The position numbers were made by a program, and so were the translations under genes. Source: an uncultured Clostridia bacterium (GTDB taxonomy: Bacteria; Bacillota; Clostridia; UBA1212; UBA1255). From it: a stretch of DNA of 64,000 nt. This document shows positions 7,785-16,611 of this stretch, piece by piece; the first letter of the stretch is position 1, and each line of letters starts with the position of its first letter. The stretch covers positions 1 to 64,000 of the forward strand of contig CAJFUB010000003.1 in assembly GCA_904420095.1 (NCBI GenBank). Direction: 5' to 3'. Below the pieces are notes generated by a model. The model ran no database searches. It saw only the letters and a program-made list of their open reading frames with translations, and had not been told where the DNA came from.

Positions 7785-9293
7785 ATGTTAAATGAAACGT
7801 GGAAAAAGCTGCAAAACGGAAGCGACATCAGAGGCGTCGCCATGGAAGGCGTAGCGGGACAGCCCGTAAATCTTACGCCAGAAATCGCAAAACAAATCGC
7901 CTGCTCATTTGGCGCATGGCTTTCCGAACGGACGGGAAAGCTTCTTTCAGAGCTTACCGTTGCCGTGGGAAACGATTCCCGCCTGTCTGCCGGAGAACTG
8001 AACGGCGCCGTAACCCAGGGCCTTTCCATGCTGGGCATTACAGTGGTGAACTGCGGTCTGTGCTCTACGCCGGCGATGTTTATGACAACCGTGATGGAAG
8101 GATATCGGTACGACGGCTCCGTTATGCTGACGGCGAGCCATCTGCCGTTCAACCGCAACGGCCTTAAATTTTTCACAAAGGACGGCGGACTTGAGAAGAG
8201 CGATATTACGGCGATTTTGGAGCTTGCGCAAGAGAAAATCTATACAAAGGCGGGAAAGCCCGGAGCAATTAAATCGCTGGACTTTATACAGGTCTATGCC
8301 GCGGACATTGTACGGAAGATCCGGAATAAAACAGGGGAGGAGCGTCCTCTGGAGGGATTTCGGATCATTGTAGACGCGGGCAACGGCGCAGGCGGTTTTT
8401 ATGCAGATCAGGTGCTGAAGCCGCTCGGAGCCTGTACAGAGGGCAGCCAATTTCTGAATCCGGACGGCAGCTTTCCGAACCATATTCCCAATCCCGAGGA
8501 TAAAACGGCTATGGCCTCCATTCAAAAAGCAGTGCTTGCATTTCATGCGGATTTGGGCATTATATTTGATACGGATGTCGACCGGGCGGGCGCGGTCGAC
8601 AGATTCGGCAGGGAAATCAACCGCAACAGAATCATTGCCCTGATCGCCGCCATCGCGCTTGAGGAACATCCGGGAGCCACCATCGTTACGGATTCCATTA
8701 CGTCCAGCGGACTTAAAAAGTTTATAGAATCCGAGCTCGGCGGCGTACATCACCGTTTTAAAAGAGGCTACAAAAACGTAATCAATGAAGCCATCCGCCT
8801 GAACAGAGAAGGGATTTTTACTCCCGTTGCCATTGAAACATCGGGACACGGTGCGCTCAAGGAAAACTATTTCCTGGATGACGGCGCGTATCTGATTGCT
8901 AAAATTCTGATTAAAATGGCACAGCTCAAGAAGCAGGGGAAAACGATTGATTCGTTGATCGAAAAGCTGGAGGAGCCGGCAGAGGCCAAGGAATTCCGGA
9001 TGGCGATTTCCTGCTCGGATTTTAAGACGTACGGAAATAGCGTAATTGAAAAGCTCGAAACGTTTTCCCAGAAACAGGAAGGGTGGAGCGTGGAGCCGAA
9101 TAATTATGAAGGGATCCGCGTGACCTGCGACAAGGATCACGGAGATGGCTGGTTCCTGCTGCGCCTTTCCCTGCATGATCCGCTGATGCCGCTCAACGTA
9201 GAATCCAATACGCCGGGCGGAACAAAGGTCATTACGGATGTGCTCCGCGGGTTTTTCGGCGACTTTGCCCAGTTGGATTCCTCTTCTTTATAA
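7785..9293 (+). CDS. Phosphoglucomutase/phosphomannomutase family protein
   Basis: A 502-residue alpha-D-phosphohexomutase that interconverts hexose 1- and 6-phosphates. The active-site phosphoserine is Ser118 in TASHLPFNRNGLK, and the Mg2+ loop DTDVDR is at 262-267. A sugar-recognition segment (GHGALKENYF) and the C-terminal phosphate-binding loop VESNTPGGT are also present. The Ser loop has TASHLP where many members have TASHNP, and the C-terminal loop differs from the usual RxSGTEP; both variants mark a distinct subfamily rather than loss of function. GGAGATCG precedes the ATG, 20 bases after the GH2 gene, so the two are probably one operon. Whether glucose- or mannose-phosphate is preferred cannot be told. 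Confidence 0.88.
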   Translation: MLNETWKKLQNGSDIRGVAMEGVAGQPVNLTPEIAKQIACSFGAWLSERTGKLLSELTVAVGNDSRLSAGELNGAVTQGLSMLGITVVNCGLCSTPAMFMTTVMEGYRYDGSVMLTASHLPFNRNGLKFFTKDGGLEKSDITAILELAQEKIYTKAGKPGAIKSLDFIQVYAADIVRKIRNKTGEERPLEGFRIIVDAGNGAGGFYADQVLKPLGACTEGSQFLNPDGSFPNHIPNPEDKTAMASIQKAVLAFHADLGIIFDTDVDRAGAVDRFGREINRNRIIALIAAIALEEHPGATIVTDSITSSGLKKFIESELGGVHHRFKRGYKNVINEAIRLNREGIFTPVAIETSGHGALKENYFLDDGAYLIAKILIKMAQLKKQGKTIDSLIEKLEEPAEAKEFRMAISCSDFKTYGNSVIEKLETFSQKQEGWSVEPNNYEGIRVTCDKDHGDGWFLLRLSLHDPLMPLNVESNTPGGTKVITDVLRGFFGDFAQLDSSSL

Positions 9294-9318
9294 ACGTCCC
9301 TGCGCCGCAGCGTTTCGT

Positions 9319-9347
9319 TTGACAAATTCATATAGATGTAATATATT
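9319..9347 (+). promoter_or_regulatory. Promoter of DUF402 gene
   Basis: TTGACA (9319-9324), 17 bases, TATATT (9342-9347), about 34 bases before the ATG at 9381. Confidence 0.65.
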
Positions 9348-9380
9348 ATCTTCAATATAGAAAATGTCAGGTGACGCGAT

Positions 9381-9890
9381 ATGGATTATACGTTTATCAG
9401 GAAGCGGTTTATCCCGGAGGAGGAAGTCGACATATCTGGCGACGAGGTGCTGTATGACGATGGAGCCCTGATCGTGACGCGCTGGCTTCCGATCAGGGCA
9501 CGGAACGATATCGGATGGGGATTTTCCTACATATGGATATTGGGACATTATAAGATCAGCGCGGTTTTCGACCGGACCGGGAAATTCAAATACTGGTACT
9601 GTGATGTCATTAAAACGGAATACGAGAAAGATAAAAATAAATATGTGTTTACGGACCTCCTGATAGACGTCGTCATAGAGCCGGACGGAACCTGCCGGGT
9701 GCTCGACGAGGACGAACTGCAGGAGGCCTTTTTACGTGGCTTCATCAGTGCGGAGGACGTTAAAATTGCACAGGAAACGCGCGACACGCTTCTGCGGATC
9801 TTCCGAAAGCAGGAACCTGCACCCGCTTCTCCCGGGGCGCCGCTGCCAGGTGAAATATTGCCCCCGGCAGGGTTTACGAAACTGGCCTGA
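9381..9890 (+). CDS. DUF402 family protein
   Basis: A 169-residue soluble protein with the DUF402 signature: an aromatic beta-barrel (YWYCDVIKTEY) followed by DLLIDVVIEPDG and DEDELQEAF, the conserved acidic cluster that binds divalent metal in characterised relatives, which hydrolyse nucleoside di/triphosphates or related phosphoesters. The C-terminal 20 residues are Pro-rich and poorly conserved. It has its own promoter and lies 52 bases upstream of the PRPP synthetase gene, so it may be cotranscribed with it. The substrate is unknown. Confidence 0.78.
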   Translation: MDYTFIRKRFIPEEEVDISGDEVLYDDGALIVTRWLPIRARNDIGWGFSYIWILGHYKISAVFDRTGKFKYWYCDVIKTEYEKDKNKYVFTDLLIDVVIEPDGTCRVLDEDELQEAFLRGFISAEDVKIAQETRDTLLRIFRKQEPAPASPGAPLPGEILPPAGFTKLA

Positions 9891-9942
9891 TGTGATAAAC
9901 TAAAAGCGAAAAAAATACATCATATCGGAGGTAAACTATATT

Positions 9943-11106
9943 ATGAGTCCGGAAAGAGCACCGTTTTCCACGCTTTCGTTCCCGGTCGGATCGCTTGGAA
10001 TCATTGCCATGGACAGCTGCAAAGAACTGGGAGAGCATGTCGACAGGTGGCTGATTTCAGAGCGTCAGAAGGAAATGCGGGGAGCGGAGGCGCCTGTTTC
10101 TTTTTTGATCAAGTCGAGATGTCCGCGGTTCAGCAACGGCGAATCAAAGGCGATTATCGACGAATCGGTACGAGGAAAAGACTTATATATTTTGGTGGAT
10201 GTCGGAAATTACAGCTGTAAATACAACTTTATGGGCGTGGAAAACCATATGTCACCGGACGATCATTACGCCGATCTCAAACGGGTTATTTCGGCTATAG
10301 CGGGAAAAGCAAAACGAATTAACGTCATCATGCCGTTTTTATACGGCGGCAGACAGCATAAGCGTTCGGTTCGAGAATCTCTGGACTGTGCGGCGGCGCT
10401 TCATGAGCTTGCGGCGCTGGGCGTGCAGAATATCATAACCTTTGACGCACACGATGCGCGCGTGGCGAACGCTATCCCGCAGATCGGCTTCGAGGATGTA
10501 CATGCCTACTATCAATTTATCAAAGCGATGCTTCATGAAATCCCGGATCTTGAAATCGATAAGAAGCACATGATGATGGTAAGCCCGGACGAGGGCGGCA
10601 TTCACAGAAACCTGTATTACTCTACCCTTTTCGGAATCGATCTCGGAATCTTCATTAAACGGCGCGATTACAGCAAGATTGTGAACGGCCGGAATCCGAT
10701 CGTAGCGCATGAATTTATCGGAGACGACGTGGAGGGCAAGGATATTCTGGTGCTTGACGACATGCTGTCGTCGGGGGATTCTCTGCTCGATATCGCGACG
10801 GAGCTGAAGAGGAGAAAAGCGCGCAGGATTTTTGCGGCCGTAACCTACGCGCTGTTTACCGACGGCATCGGGGAATTTCAGAAGTGCTACGAAGAGGGAA
10901 TCATCGATAAAATTTTTGCCACGAATCTTACATACCGGCGGCCGGAGCTTTCCGAGGCGCCCTGGTTTGTTGAGGTGGATATGTCGAAGTATATTGCCAA
11001 GCTTATTGACGCGCTGAACTATGACGAATCGCTTGGCGTTCTTGTAAATCCCGCGCAGCGGATCATGAATCTGATCTACAGGCGCAACTGCGGAGAGAAA
11101 ATATAA
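9943..11106 (+). CDS. prs: Ribose-phosphate pyrophosphokinase (PRPP synthetase), long clostridial form
   Basis: A 387-residue enzyme making PRPP from ribose 5-phosphate and ATP. The PRPP-binding loop DDMLSSGDSL begins at Asp272, and the VMPFLYGGRQHKR segment matches the catalytic flexible-loop region of the family. It is longer than the usual 310-320 residues, with an N-terminal extension of about 40 residues and inserts, as in the long variant seen in some Clostridia. CGGAGG lies upstream of the ATG. It is 35 bases in front of the Gnd-LarA fusion gene. Gnd makes ribulose 5-phosphate, the precursor of this enzyme's substrate, so the pairing makes metabolic sense. Confidence 0.85.
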   Translation: MSPERAPFSTLSFPVGSLGIIAMDSCKELGEHVDRWLISERQKEMRGAEAPVSFLIKSRCPRFSNGESKAIIDESVRGKDLYILVDVGNYSCKYNFMGVENHMSPDDHYADLKRVISAIAGKAKRINVIMPFLYGGRQHKRSVRESLDCAAALHELAALGVQNIITFDAHDARVANAIPQIGFEDVHAYYQFIKAMLHEIPDLEIDKKHMMMVSPDEGGIHRNLYYSTLFGIDLGIFIKRRDYSKIVNGRNPIVAHEFIGDDVEGKDILVLDDMLSSGDSLLDIATELKRRKARRIFAAVTYALFTDGIGEFQKCYEEGIIDKIFATNLTYRRPELSEAPWFVEVDMSKYIAKLIDALNYDESLGVLVNPAQRIMNLIYRRNCGEKI

Positions 11107-11141
11107 GAGACAACAGAAGAATCAACTTGGAGGACTGAAAT

Positions 11142-13844
11142 ATGCAGGCAGATATCGGATTAATCGGACTGGCGGTAATGGGCGAGAACCTCGTTCTGAA
11201 TATGGAAAGCAAGGGCTTTACCGTTGCTGTATACAATCGGACTGTGGAAAAGGTTCGGAATTTTGTCAGCGGACGGGCGGCGGGGAAAAATATCCTTGGC
11301 GCCGATTCACCCGCGGAGCTTGTTTCTCTGCTTAAAAAGCCGCGCAGGGTTATGATGATGGTGAAGGCCGGAACGGCGGTAGACATGCTGATCGAGACGC
11401 TGCTGCCTCTTCTTGAACCGGGCGACATCATCATTGACGGAGGAAATTCACATTATAAAGATACGGAAAGAAGAACAAAATACGTGGAAAGCAAGGGCCT
11501 TTTCTATATCGGGACAGGGATCTCCGGCGGAGAGGAGGGCGCTCTGCACGGGCCGAGCATTATGCCCGGCGGCTCGGAAGCCGCATGGCCGTACGTTCGG
11601 GATCTTTTCCGTAAAATCTGTGCTTTTGCGGACGACGGACACGGCGGAACGGCGCCGTGCTGTGAGTGGATCGGAACGGGGGGCGCAGGCCATTTTGTAA
11701 AAATGGTGCACAACGGAATCGAATACGGCGATATGCAGCTGATTTGTGAAACGTATGACCTGATGCGCAGATATCTGAAAATGACGGCGGACGAAATGGC
11801 GGACGTATTTTCCCGCTGGAACGCCGGTGAGCTCGACAGCTATCTGATCGAGATTACGGCAGATATTTTACGGAAGAAGGATAAGGACGGTCTCCCGCTC
11901 GTTGATCATATTTTGGATGTTGCCGGGCAAAAGGGCACGGGCCAATGGTCCTCACAGGCGGCGTATGAAGAGGGCGTGCCGCTTACTCTGATCGGAGAAT
12001 CCGTATTTTCCAGATATTTAAGCGTACTGAAGGAGGAACGCAGCGCAGCCTCCCGCGTCCTGTCCTGGACGGCACCGGAAGACGGCGCGGAGCTGCAGGA
12101 GGCGGAGAAGGCGTCTTTCCTCACTGCGCTCCATGATGCGCTTTATGCTTCTAAAATCGTATCCTATGCGCAGGGCTGCGCGCTTATGGCAAAAGCCTCC
12201 GAGGTGAACGGCTGGAATCTGGATTTGGGCTCCGTTGCTTTGCTTTGGAGAGGCGGATGCATCATCCGCAGCAGCTTCCTGGGCAAAATCAAAGACGCGT
12301 ACGAGCAGAATCCAAATCTGAAAAATCTTATGCTCGATTCCTTTTTCGCGAGCCGGCTGTCCGCCGCGCAGAAAGGGTGGAGACTTGTTTGTGCAAAAGC
12401 CGCGGAAACGGGGATTCCGACGCCGGCGTTTTTTGCAGCCCTGAGCTACTTCGACGGTTATCGCGCGGAGCGTCTCCCGGCCAATCTGCTGCAGGCGCAG
12501 CGCGATTATTTCGGCGCGCATACTTATGAAAGGACGGATACGCCGCGCGGTGAATTCCGGCATACGGACTGGCAGGAGGGGCTGAAGTCCGGAACCTATT
12601 ACGGCCCGCTGGACGAAAAGAAGCTTGAACGGATCCTGGAGAAAACAATCGGGGATTATACGTTCCGCGGAAAGAAAGTAAGACGGCTTCTGATTATTCC
12701 GCCTGATTATACGCGCTATTATTCGGGCGCAGGAATCGTAACGCAGATTTTATATCGGAAATACACGGAGGCCGGGGCAGAAGTCGATATTTTGCCGGCG
12801 CTGGGGACGCATGCGCCGATGACGGCTGCGGAAATTTCCGATCTGTACGCAGGAATTCCGCAGGAACGGTTCCTGGTTCATAATTGGCGGGAGGATGTCG
12901 TTAAAATCGGCACGGTGCCGGCGGAATTTATATCCGAGATCTCGGACGGCATCGTCAACGAGCCCATCGACGTGGAGGTCAATCGGCTGCTTGTCAGCGG
13001 GAACTATGATCTGATCCTTTCGGTCGGTCAGGTTGTGCCGCATGAGGTCGTCGGGATGGCAAACCGAAATAAAAATATTTTCGTGGGCTGCGGCGGAAAT
13101 TCCATGATAAACGGCTCGCATATGCTCGGCGCGTTTTACGGGCTTGAGCGTATCATGGGACTGGATCATACGCCGGTCCGCCGAGTATTCGATTATGCGG
13201 AGGAAAAATACCTTTCAGAGGTACCGCTTTCTTATATCCTTACGGTCACGGATCTTGATCCGGCCGGTAAAATGCGGATGCACGGATTGTTTGTCGGCCG
13301 GGAACGTCACATCTTTGAAAGCGCTGTGGCGCTGAGCACGCAGGTCAATATCATACATGTGGAAAAGCCGCTGAATACGGTTGTCGTCATGCTTGAAGAA
13401 AAGGAATTTAAGAGCACCTGGCTTGGCAACAAGGCGATTTACCGCACGCGCAAGGCCATTGCGGACGGAGGAGAGCTGTATGTACTGGCTCCGGGCGTCG
13501 ACCGGTTCGGCGAAGACGCGGAAATCGATGCGCTGATCCGTAAATACGGTTATACGGGCAGGGAGAATATTCTTCGTAAAATACAGGAGGCTCCCGATCT
13601 GCGGGAGAATCTTTCCGCGGCGGCTCACCTGATCCATGGTTCCTCAGATGGAAGGTTCCGCATTACTTACTGTACGAGGCATTTATCTGCGGAAGAGGTG
13701 GAGGGTGTCGGCTTCCACTATCTGCCTTATGAGGAAGCCGTACGGAGATTCCAGCCGGAACAGCTTGCGGAGGGGATGAACCAGACGGATGCCGGAGATA
13801 TATATTATATCGGAAATCCCGCTCTGGGCCTCTGGTCCGTTTGA
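11142..13844 (+). CDS. Fusion: 6-phosphogluconate dehydrogenase + LarA-type hydroxyacid racemase/epimerase
   Basis: A 900-residue two-domain protein. Residues 1-479 are a complete decarboxylating 6-phosphogluconate dehydrogenase: dinucleotide loop GLAVMGEN, IIDGGNSHYKDT, GISGGEEGA, the catalytic FVKMVHNGIEYGD, GQKGTGQWS and the C-terminal substrate motif RTDTPRGEFRHTDW. Residues about 485-900 are a full LarA/DUF2088 domain. The positions equivalent to L. plantarum LarA Arg75, His108, His174, Lys184 and His200 are Arg525 (DYTR), His557 (GTH), His634 (PHEVVGM), Lys644 and His660, with the family spacing (+10 and +16 after His634/Lys644). No in-frame ATG, GTG or TTG lies at the junction, so one polypeptide is expected. 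The NPN cofactor genes larB/C/E are not in the window. LarA-clade enzymes include D-mannonate/gluconate epimerases, which fits the Gnd partner, but the substrate is inferred. Confidence 0.9.
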   Translation: MQADIGLIGLAVMGENLVLNMESKGFTVAVYNRTVEKVRNFVSGRAAGKNILGADSPAELVSLLKKPRRVMMMVKAGTAVDMLIETLLPLLEPGDIIIDGGNSHYKDTERRTKYVESKGLFYIGTGISGGEEGALHGPSIMPGGSEAAWPYVRDLFRKICAFADDGHGGTAPCCEWIGTGGAGHFVKMVHNGIEYGDMQLICETYDLMRRYLKMTADEMADVFSRWNAGELDSYLIEITADILRKKDKDGLPLVDHILDVAGQKGTGQWSSQAAYEEGVPLTLIGESVFSRYLSVLKEERSAASRVLSWTAPEDGAELQEAEKASFLTALHDALYASKIVSYAQGCALMAKASEVNGWNLDLGSVALLWRGGCIIRSSFLGKIKDAYEQNPNLKNLMLDSFFASRLSAAQKGWRLVCAKAAETGIPTPAFFAALSYFDGYRAERLPANLLQAQRDYFGAHTYERTDTPRGEFRHTDWQEGLKSGTYYGPLDEKKLERILEKTIGDYTFRGKKVRRLLIIPPDYTRYYSGAGIVTQILYRKYTEAGAEVDILPALGTHAPMTAAEISDLYAGIPQERFLVHNWREDVVKIGTVPAEFISEISDGIVNEPIDVEVNRLLVSGNYDLILSVGQVVPHEVVGMANRNKNIFVGCGGNSMINGSHMLGAFYGLERIMGLDHTPVRRVFDYAEEKYLSEVPLSYILTVTDLDPAGKMRMHGLFVGRERHIFESAVALSTQVNIIHVEKPLNTVVVMLEEKEFKSTWLGNKAIYRTRKAIADGGELYVLAPGVDRFGEDAEIDALIRKYGYTGRENILRKIQEAPDLRENLSAAAHLIHGSSDGRFRITYCTRHLSAEEVEGVGFHYLPYEEAVRRFQPEQLAEGMNQTDAGDIYYIGNPALGLWSV

Positions 13845-13861
13845 TGCAGAGGAAGGAAAAG

Positions 13862-13909
13862 AAAAACCCGCAGGCTTTCCAGAGGATTGGAGCCTGCGGG
13901 TTTCCTTTT
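13862..13909. terminator. Bidirectional terminator between convergent genes
   Basis: AAACCCGCAGGCT (13864-13876) pairs with AGCCTGCGGGTTT (13891-13903). T-rich tails follow on both strands, so it serves the fusion gene and the convergent lipoprotein gene. Confidence 0.9.
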
Positions 13910-13924
13910 GATTGAATCGTTTTC

Positions 13925-14911
13925 TTACGGTTTATCGAAGACCATCAGTTCCGCGAACTGAACGCGGTACGGCACTGCCGCTGTCCCTTCGTCGGCGGCG
14001 ATATTCCCGACTTTTGTAACGCTCAGACGGAGATACTGTGCGGTCTGTGCGCCGACATCGTAGCTTTGCACCATGTCGTTTATGTTTTCTTCCAGAGAAA
14101 CGCTCTGAACGGAAGTGTAGTTTGTTCCGTCGCTGCTTACGAGGATTTCAAACGCAAACGGATAATTCGGTACGCCGTCTTCCAGATCGAGCGTGTCTGT
14201 TCTGGGGAACAGAGAAATAATATCGAAATTCTTGGCTTCTCCCATGTCGATGTCAATGGTAACCGGTTCGGCCAATTCCATCGTTTCCTCGTCAACATTG
14301 GCAAGCGTTGTAGTTGAAAAGCGTGTGTTGATATCGCCGTCGGTCAGAAAGGCTTTGCCCCATCTTGATGTTGGGTTTTCTTCCGTTCCGACAGAACATG
14401 TAACAGTGGAATCTACCGCAAGATTTTCGCCGTACAGTGGTTCTATATCGATATTCAGGCTGACGGCGTCCTTGGCGGGCGTAAATTTGATCGTTTCTCC
14501 TTCTGCGGCTGCATCCCCGCTCCATCCGGTCACTTTATACGGAGCGCCCTCCTGCAAAACGGCGGTCAGCTCCACTTCGCTTCCGTTGTTTGGGACGAGG
14601 AGCTCAATTGCCAGATAGTCGAGCTCGAGTCCTTCCGAGGAGGCCGGAATGATCTTATCCCATGTTGCGAGTTCGTCCTGATATTGCACGTTAACAAGGT
14701 AAATATAAGCAAGATCGTCCACGGTGACTGCGATGGATACGTTTTCCGAGGGCTCCTTTGTTGCCGATGAAGTAGGCCGTGCCGTGGCCGCAGCGGTGGC
14801 TCTGGCCGTGGCCGTCGGTGTCGCCGCTGCCGGATCCTCGCTCTCTGAACATGCCGCGAAGCAGAAACAGAGCGCAAAAAGCGCTATAAGACACAAGAAA
14901 AATTTTTTCAT
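13925..14911 (-). CDS. Lipoprotein with Ala/Thr linker and discoidin (F5/8 type C)-like domain
   Basis: A 328-residue exported lipoprotein. The signal peptide ends in FAAC, with the lipidated Cys at 21. An Ala/Thr/Pro-rich linker follows (27-52), then a beta domain (about 55-165). The C-terminal F5/8-type-C-like domain (about 170-326) carries SRWGKAFLTDGDINTRF, ITIDIDMGEAKNF and a terminal YLRLSVTKV...VQFAELMVF, the usual jelly-roll strands that bind glycans. TAGGAGG precedes the ATG. It is divergent from the DUF1538 gene and has its own promoter. A role in glycan binding at the cell surface is likely. No enzymatic domain is seen. Confidence 0.8.
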   Translation of the reverse strand: MKKFFLCLIALFALCFCFAACSESEDPAAATPTATARATAAATARPTSSATKEPSENVSIAVTVDDLAYIYLVNVQYQDELATWDKIIPASSEGLELDYLAIELLVPNNGSEVELTAVLQEGAPYKVTGWSGDAAAEGETIKFTPAKDAVSLNIDIEPLYGENLAVDSTVTCSVGTEENPTSRWGKAFLTDGDINTRFSTTTLANVDEETMELAEPVTIDIDMGEAKNFDIISLFPRTDTLDLEDGVPNYPFAFEILVSSDGTNYTSVQSVSLEENINDMVQSYDVGAQTAQYLRLSVTKVGNIAADEGTAAVPYRVQFAELMVFDKP

Positions 14912-14953
14912 AAATTTTACCTCCTATTGAGATTACATGTAATAATTGATTCA

Positions 14954-14982
14954 ATTATACAATAATTAAATACAGTAAGCAA
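14954..14982 (-). promoter_or_regulatory. Promoter of the discoidin-type lipoprotein gene
   Basis: Read on the minus strand: TTGCTT (14982-14977), 17 bases, TATAAT (14959-14954), about 43 bases before the start codon. Confidence 0.7.
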
Positions 14983-15014
14983 TAATCTTTAAATAAAAAG
15001 TGAATAAAATTTAT

Positions 15015-15043
15015 TTGCGGTGTTTTAAAAATTTCATTATAAT
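15015..15043 (+). promoter_or_regulatory. Promoter of the DUF1538/P-II operon
   Basis: TTGCGG (15015-15020), 17 bases, TATAAT (15038-15043), 31 bases before the ATG at 15075. Divergent from the promoter at 14954-14982. Confidence 0.65.
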
Positions 15044-15074
15044 ATATAAGATATGAATGATCGGAGGTGGATGT

Positions 15075-16592
15075 ATGCTGAATAACAGATCAAAGCTTCG
15101 CGAAAAGGTTTCGGAGGCCCTGTCCTCAGTGCTCCCGATTACCGCAATCGTTTTGCTTTTATGTTTTACGATCTCTCCGATTCCAAGCAGCCTGCTGCTT
15201 GCGTTTGTACTTGGCGCCGCACTGCTGATTGTCGGAATGGCGTTGTTTACGCTGGGTGCCGATACCGCCATGGCGCCGATCGGTAACAAGGTCGGTGCGA
15301 GCATAACGAAATCCAAAAAGCTCTGGCTGATCCTTCTGGTAAGCTTGCTTTTGGGAATTATCATAACGATATCGGAGCCGGATCTCCAGATCCTGGCAAA
15401 CCAGGTGCCGGGCATCCCGGACGCTGTGCTGATCGGCGCGGTGGCCGTTGGCGTCGGTGTTTTTCTGGTCATCGCCATGCTCCGGATTCTGATCGGCATC
15501 CGGCTTTCCTATTTGCTGATCGGATTTTATGCAATTGTATTTATCCTTGCTTTTTTTGTACCAAAGAATTTCTGGGCGATCGCATTTGATGCGGGCGGGG
15601 TAACGACGGGCCCGATGACCGTTCCTTTTATTATGGCGCTCGGCGTCGGCGTTTCTTCGATCCGAAGCGACCGGCATGCGGGCGACGACAGCTTTGGCCT
15701 TGTCGCGCTTAGTTCTATTGGTCCTGTAATCGCCGTTCTGGTTTTGGGCCTTTTGTATCCCACGCAGGGAAATTATGTTCCGGTGGAAATTCCGGATATG
15801 GAGAACTCCAGAACGCTGGCAACGCTGTTTTTAGAGGCGCTTCCCGATTACATGAAAGAGGTTGGCGTTGCGCTTGCTCCGATCCTCGTGTTTTTCCTGA
15901 TATTCGACTTTTTTATTTTGAAAATGGGCAAGCGGCCGTTCTTTAAGATTCTGATTGGTATTGTATATACATATGTCGGTCTGGTTCTTTTCCTGACAGG
16001 CGTCAATGTTGGTTTTATGCCGGTGGGAAATTATGTCGGAAAGGAAATTGCTTCGCTTGATTATAACTGGATTCTGATTCCGATTTCCATGATCGTCGGA
16101 TATTTTATCGTTGCGGCGGAGCCGGCGGTGCATGTACTGAATAAGCAGGTGGAGGAAATCACGGCGGGCTCGATCCCCGCCCGGGCGATGAGCCTCAGCT
16201 TGTCCGCAGGCGTTGCGGTATCGCTGGCGCTTGCCATGATCCGGGTTCTGACGGGGATTTCCATTATGTGGTTCCTGCTCCCGGGATATATCATAGCGCT
16301 TGTTCTGACCTTTTTCGTGCCTAAGATTTTTACGGCCATCGCCTTCGACTCCGGCGGCGTGGCTTCGGGAACCATGACGGCGACTTTTCTGCTTTCTTTT
16401 GCGATGGGAGCGTGCGAGATCATCGGAGGAACGGATCGGATCGTTACGGATGCCTTCGGCGTCGTTGCTTTGGTGGCCATGACGCCCCTGATTACCATAC
16501 AGATCCTGGGACTTGTTTATAACCTGAAGCTGAAGCGGCGCGGCGCGGAACCGCAGGCAGTGTATGGCGACGACGATATCATAGAGCTATAG
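15075..16592 (+). CDS. DUF1538 integral membrane protein, internally duplicated
   Basis: A 505-residue polytopic membrane protein made of two homologous halves of about 240 residues. Each half has an FVPK-x-F-x-AIAFD-[AS]-GGV motif followed by a Gly/Thr-rich helix, then DxFGxVAL and an LVLGLLY/ILGLVY helix. Around 12 membrane segments are predicted by eye. This matches DUF1538, proposed but not proven to be a transporter. GGAGG 7 bases upstream selects the ATG at 15075. It is followed after 19 bases by a P-II-like gene, a conserved partnership that suggests P-II-style gating as AmtB is gated by GlnK. The transported substrate is unknown. Confidence 0.85.
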   Translation: MLNNRSKLREKVSEALSSVLPITAIVLLLCFTISPIPSSLLLAFVLGAALLIVGMALFTLGADTAMAPIGNKVGASITKSKKLWLILLVSLLLGIIITISEPDLQILANQVPGIPDAVLIGAVAVGVGVFLVIAMLRILIGIRLSYLLIGFYAIVFILAFFVPKNFWAIAFDAGGVTTGPMTVPFIMALGVGVSSIRSDRHAGDDSFGLVALSSIGPVIAVLVLGLLYPTQGNYVPVEIPDMENSRTLATLFLEALPDYMKEVGVALAPILVFFLIFDFFILKMGKRPFFKILIGIVYTYVGLVLFLTGVNVGFMPVGNYVGKEIASLDYNWILIPISMIVGYFIVAAEPAVHVLNKQVEEITAGSIPARAMSLSLSAGVAVSLALAMIRVLTGISIMWFLLPGYIIALVLTFFVPKIFTAIAFDSGGVASGTMTATFLLSFAMGACEIIGGTDRIVTDAFGVVALVAMTPLITIQILGLVYNLKLKRRGAEPQAVYGDDDIIEL

Positions 16593-16611
16593 CAAGGGGG
16601 CTTGAAAGCGA

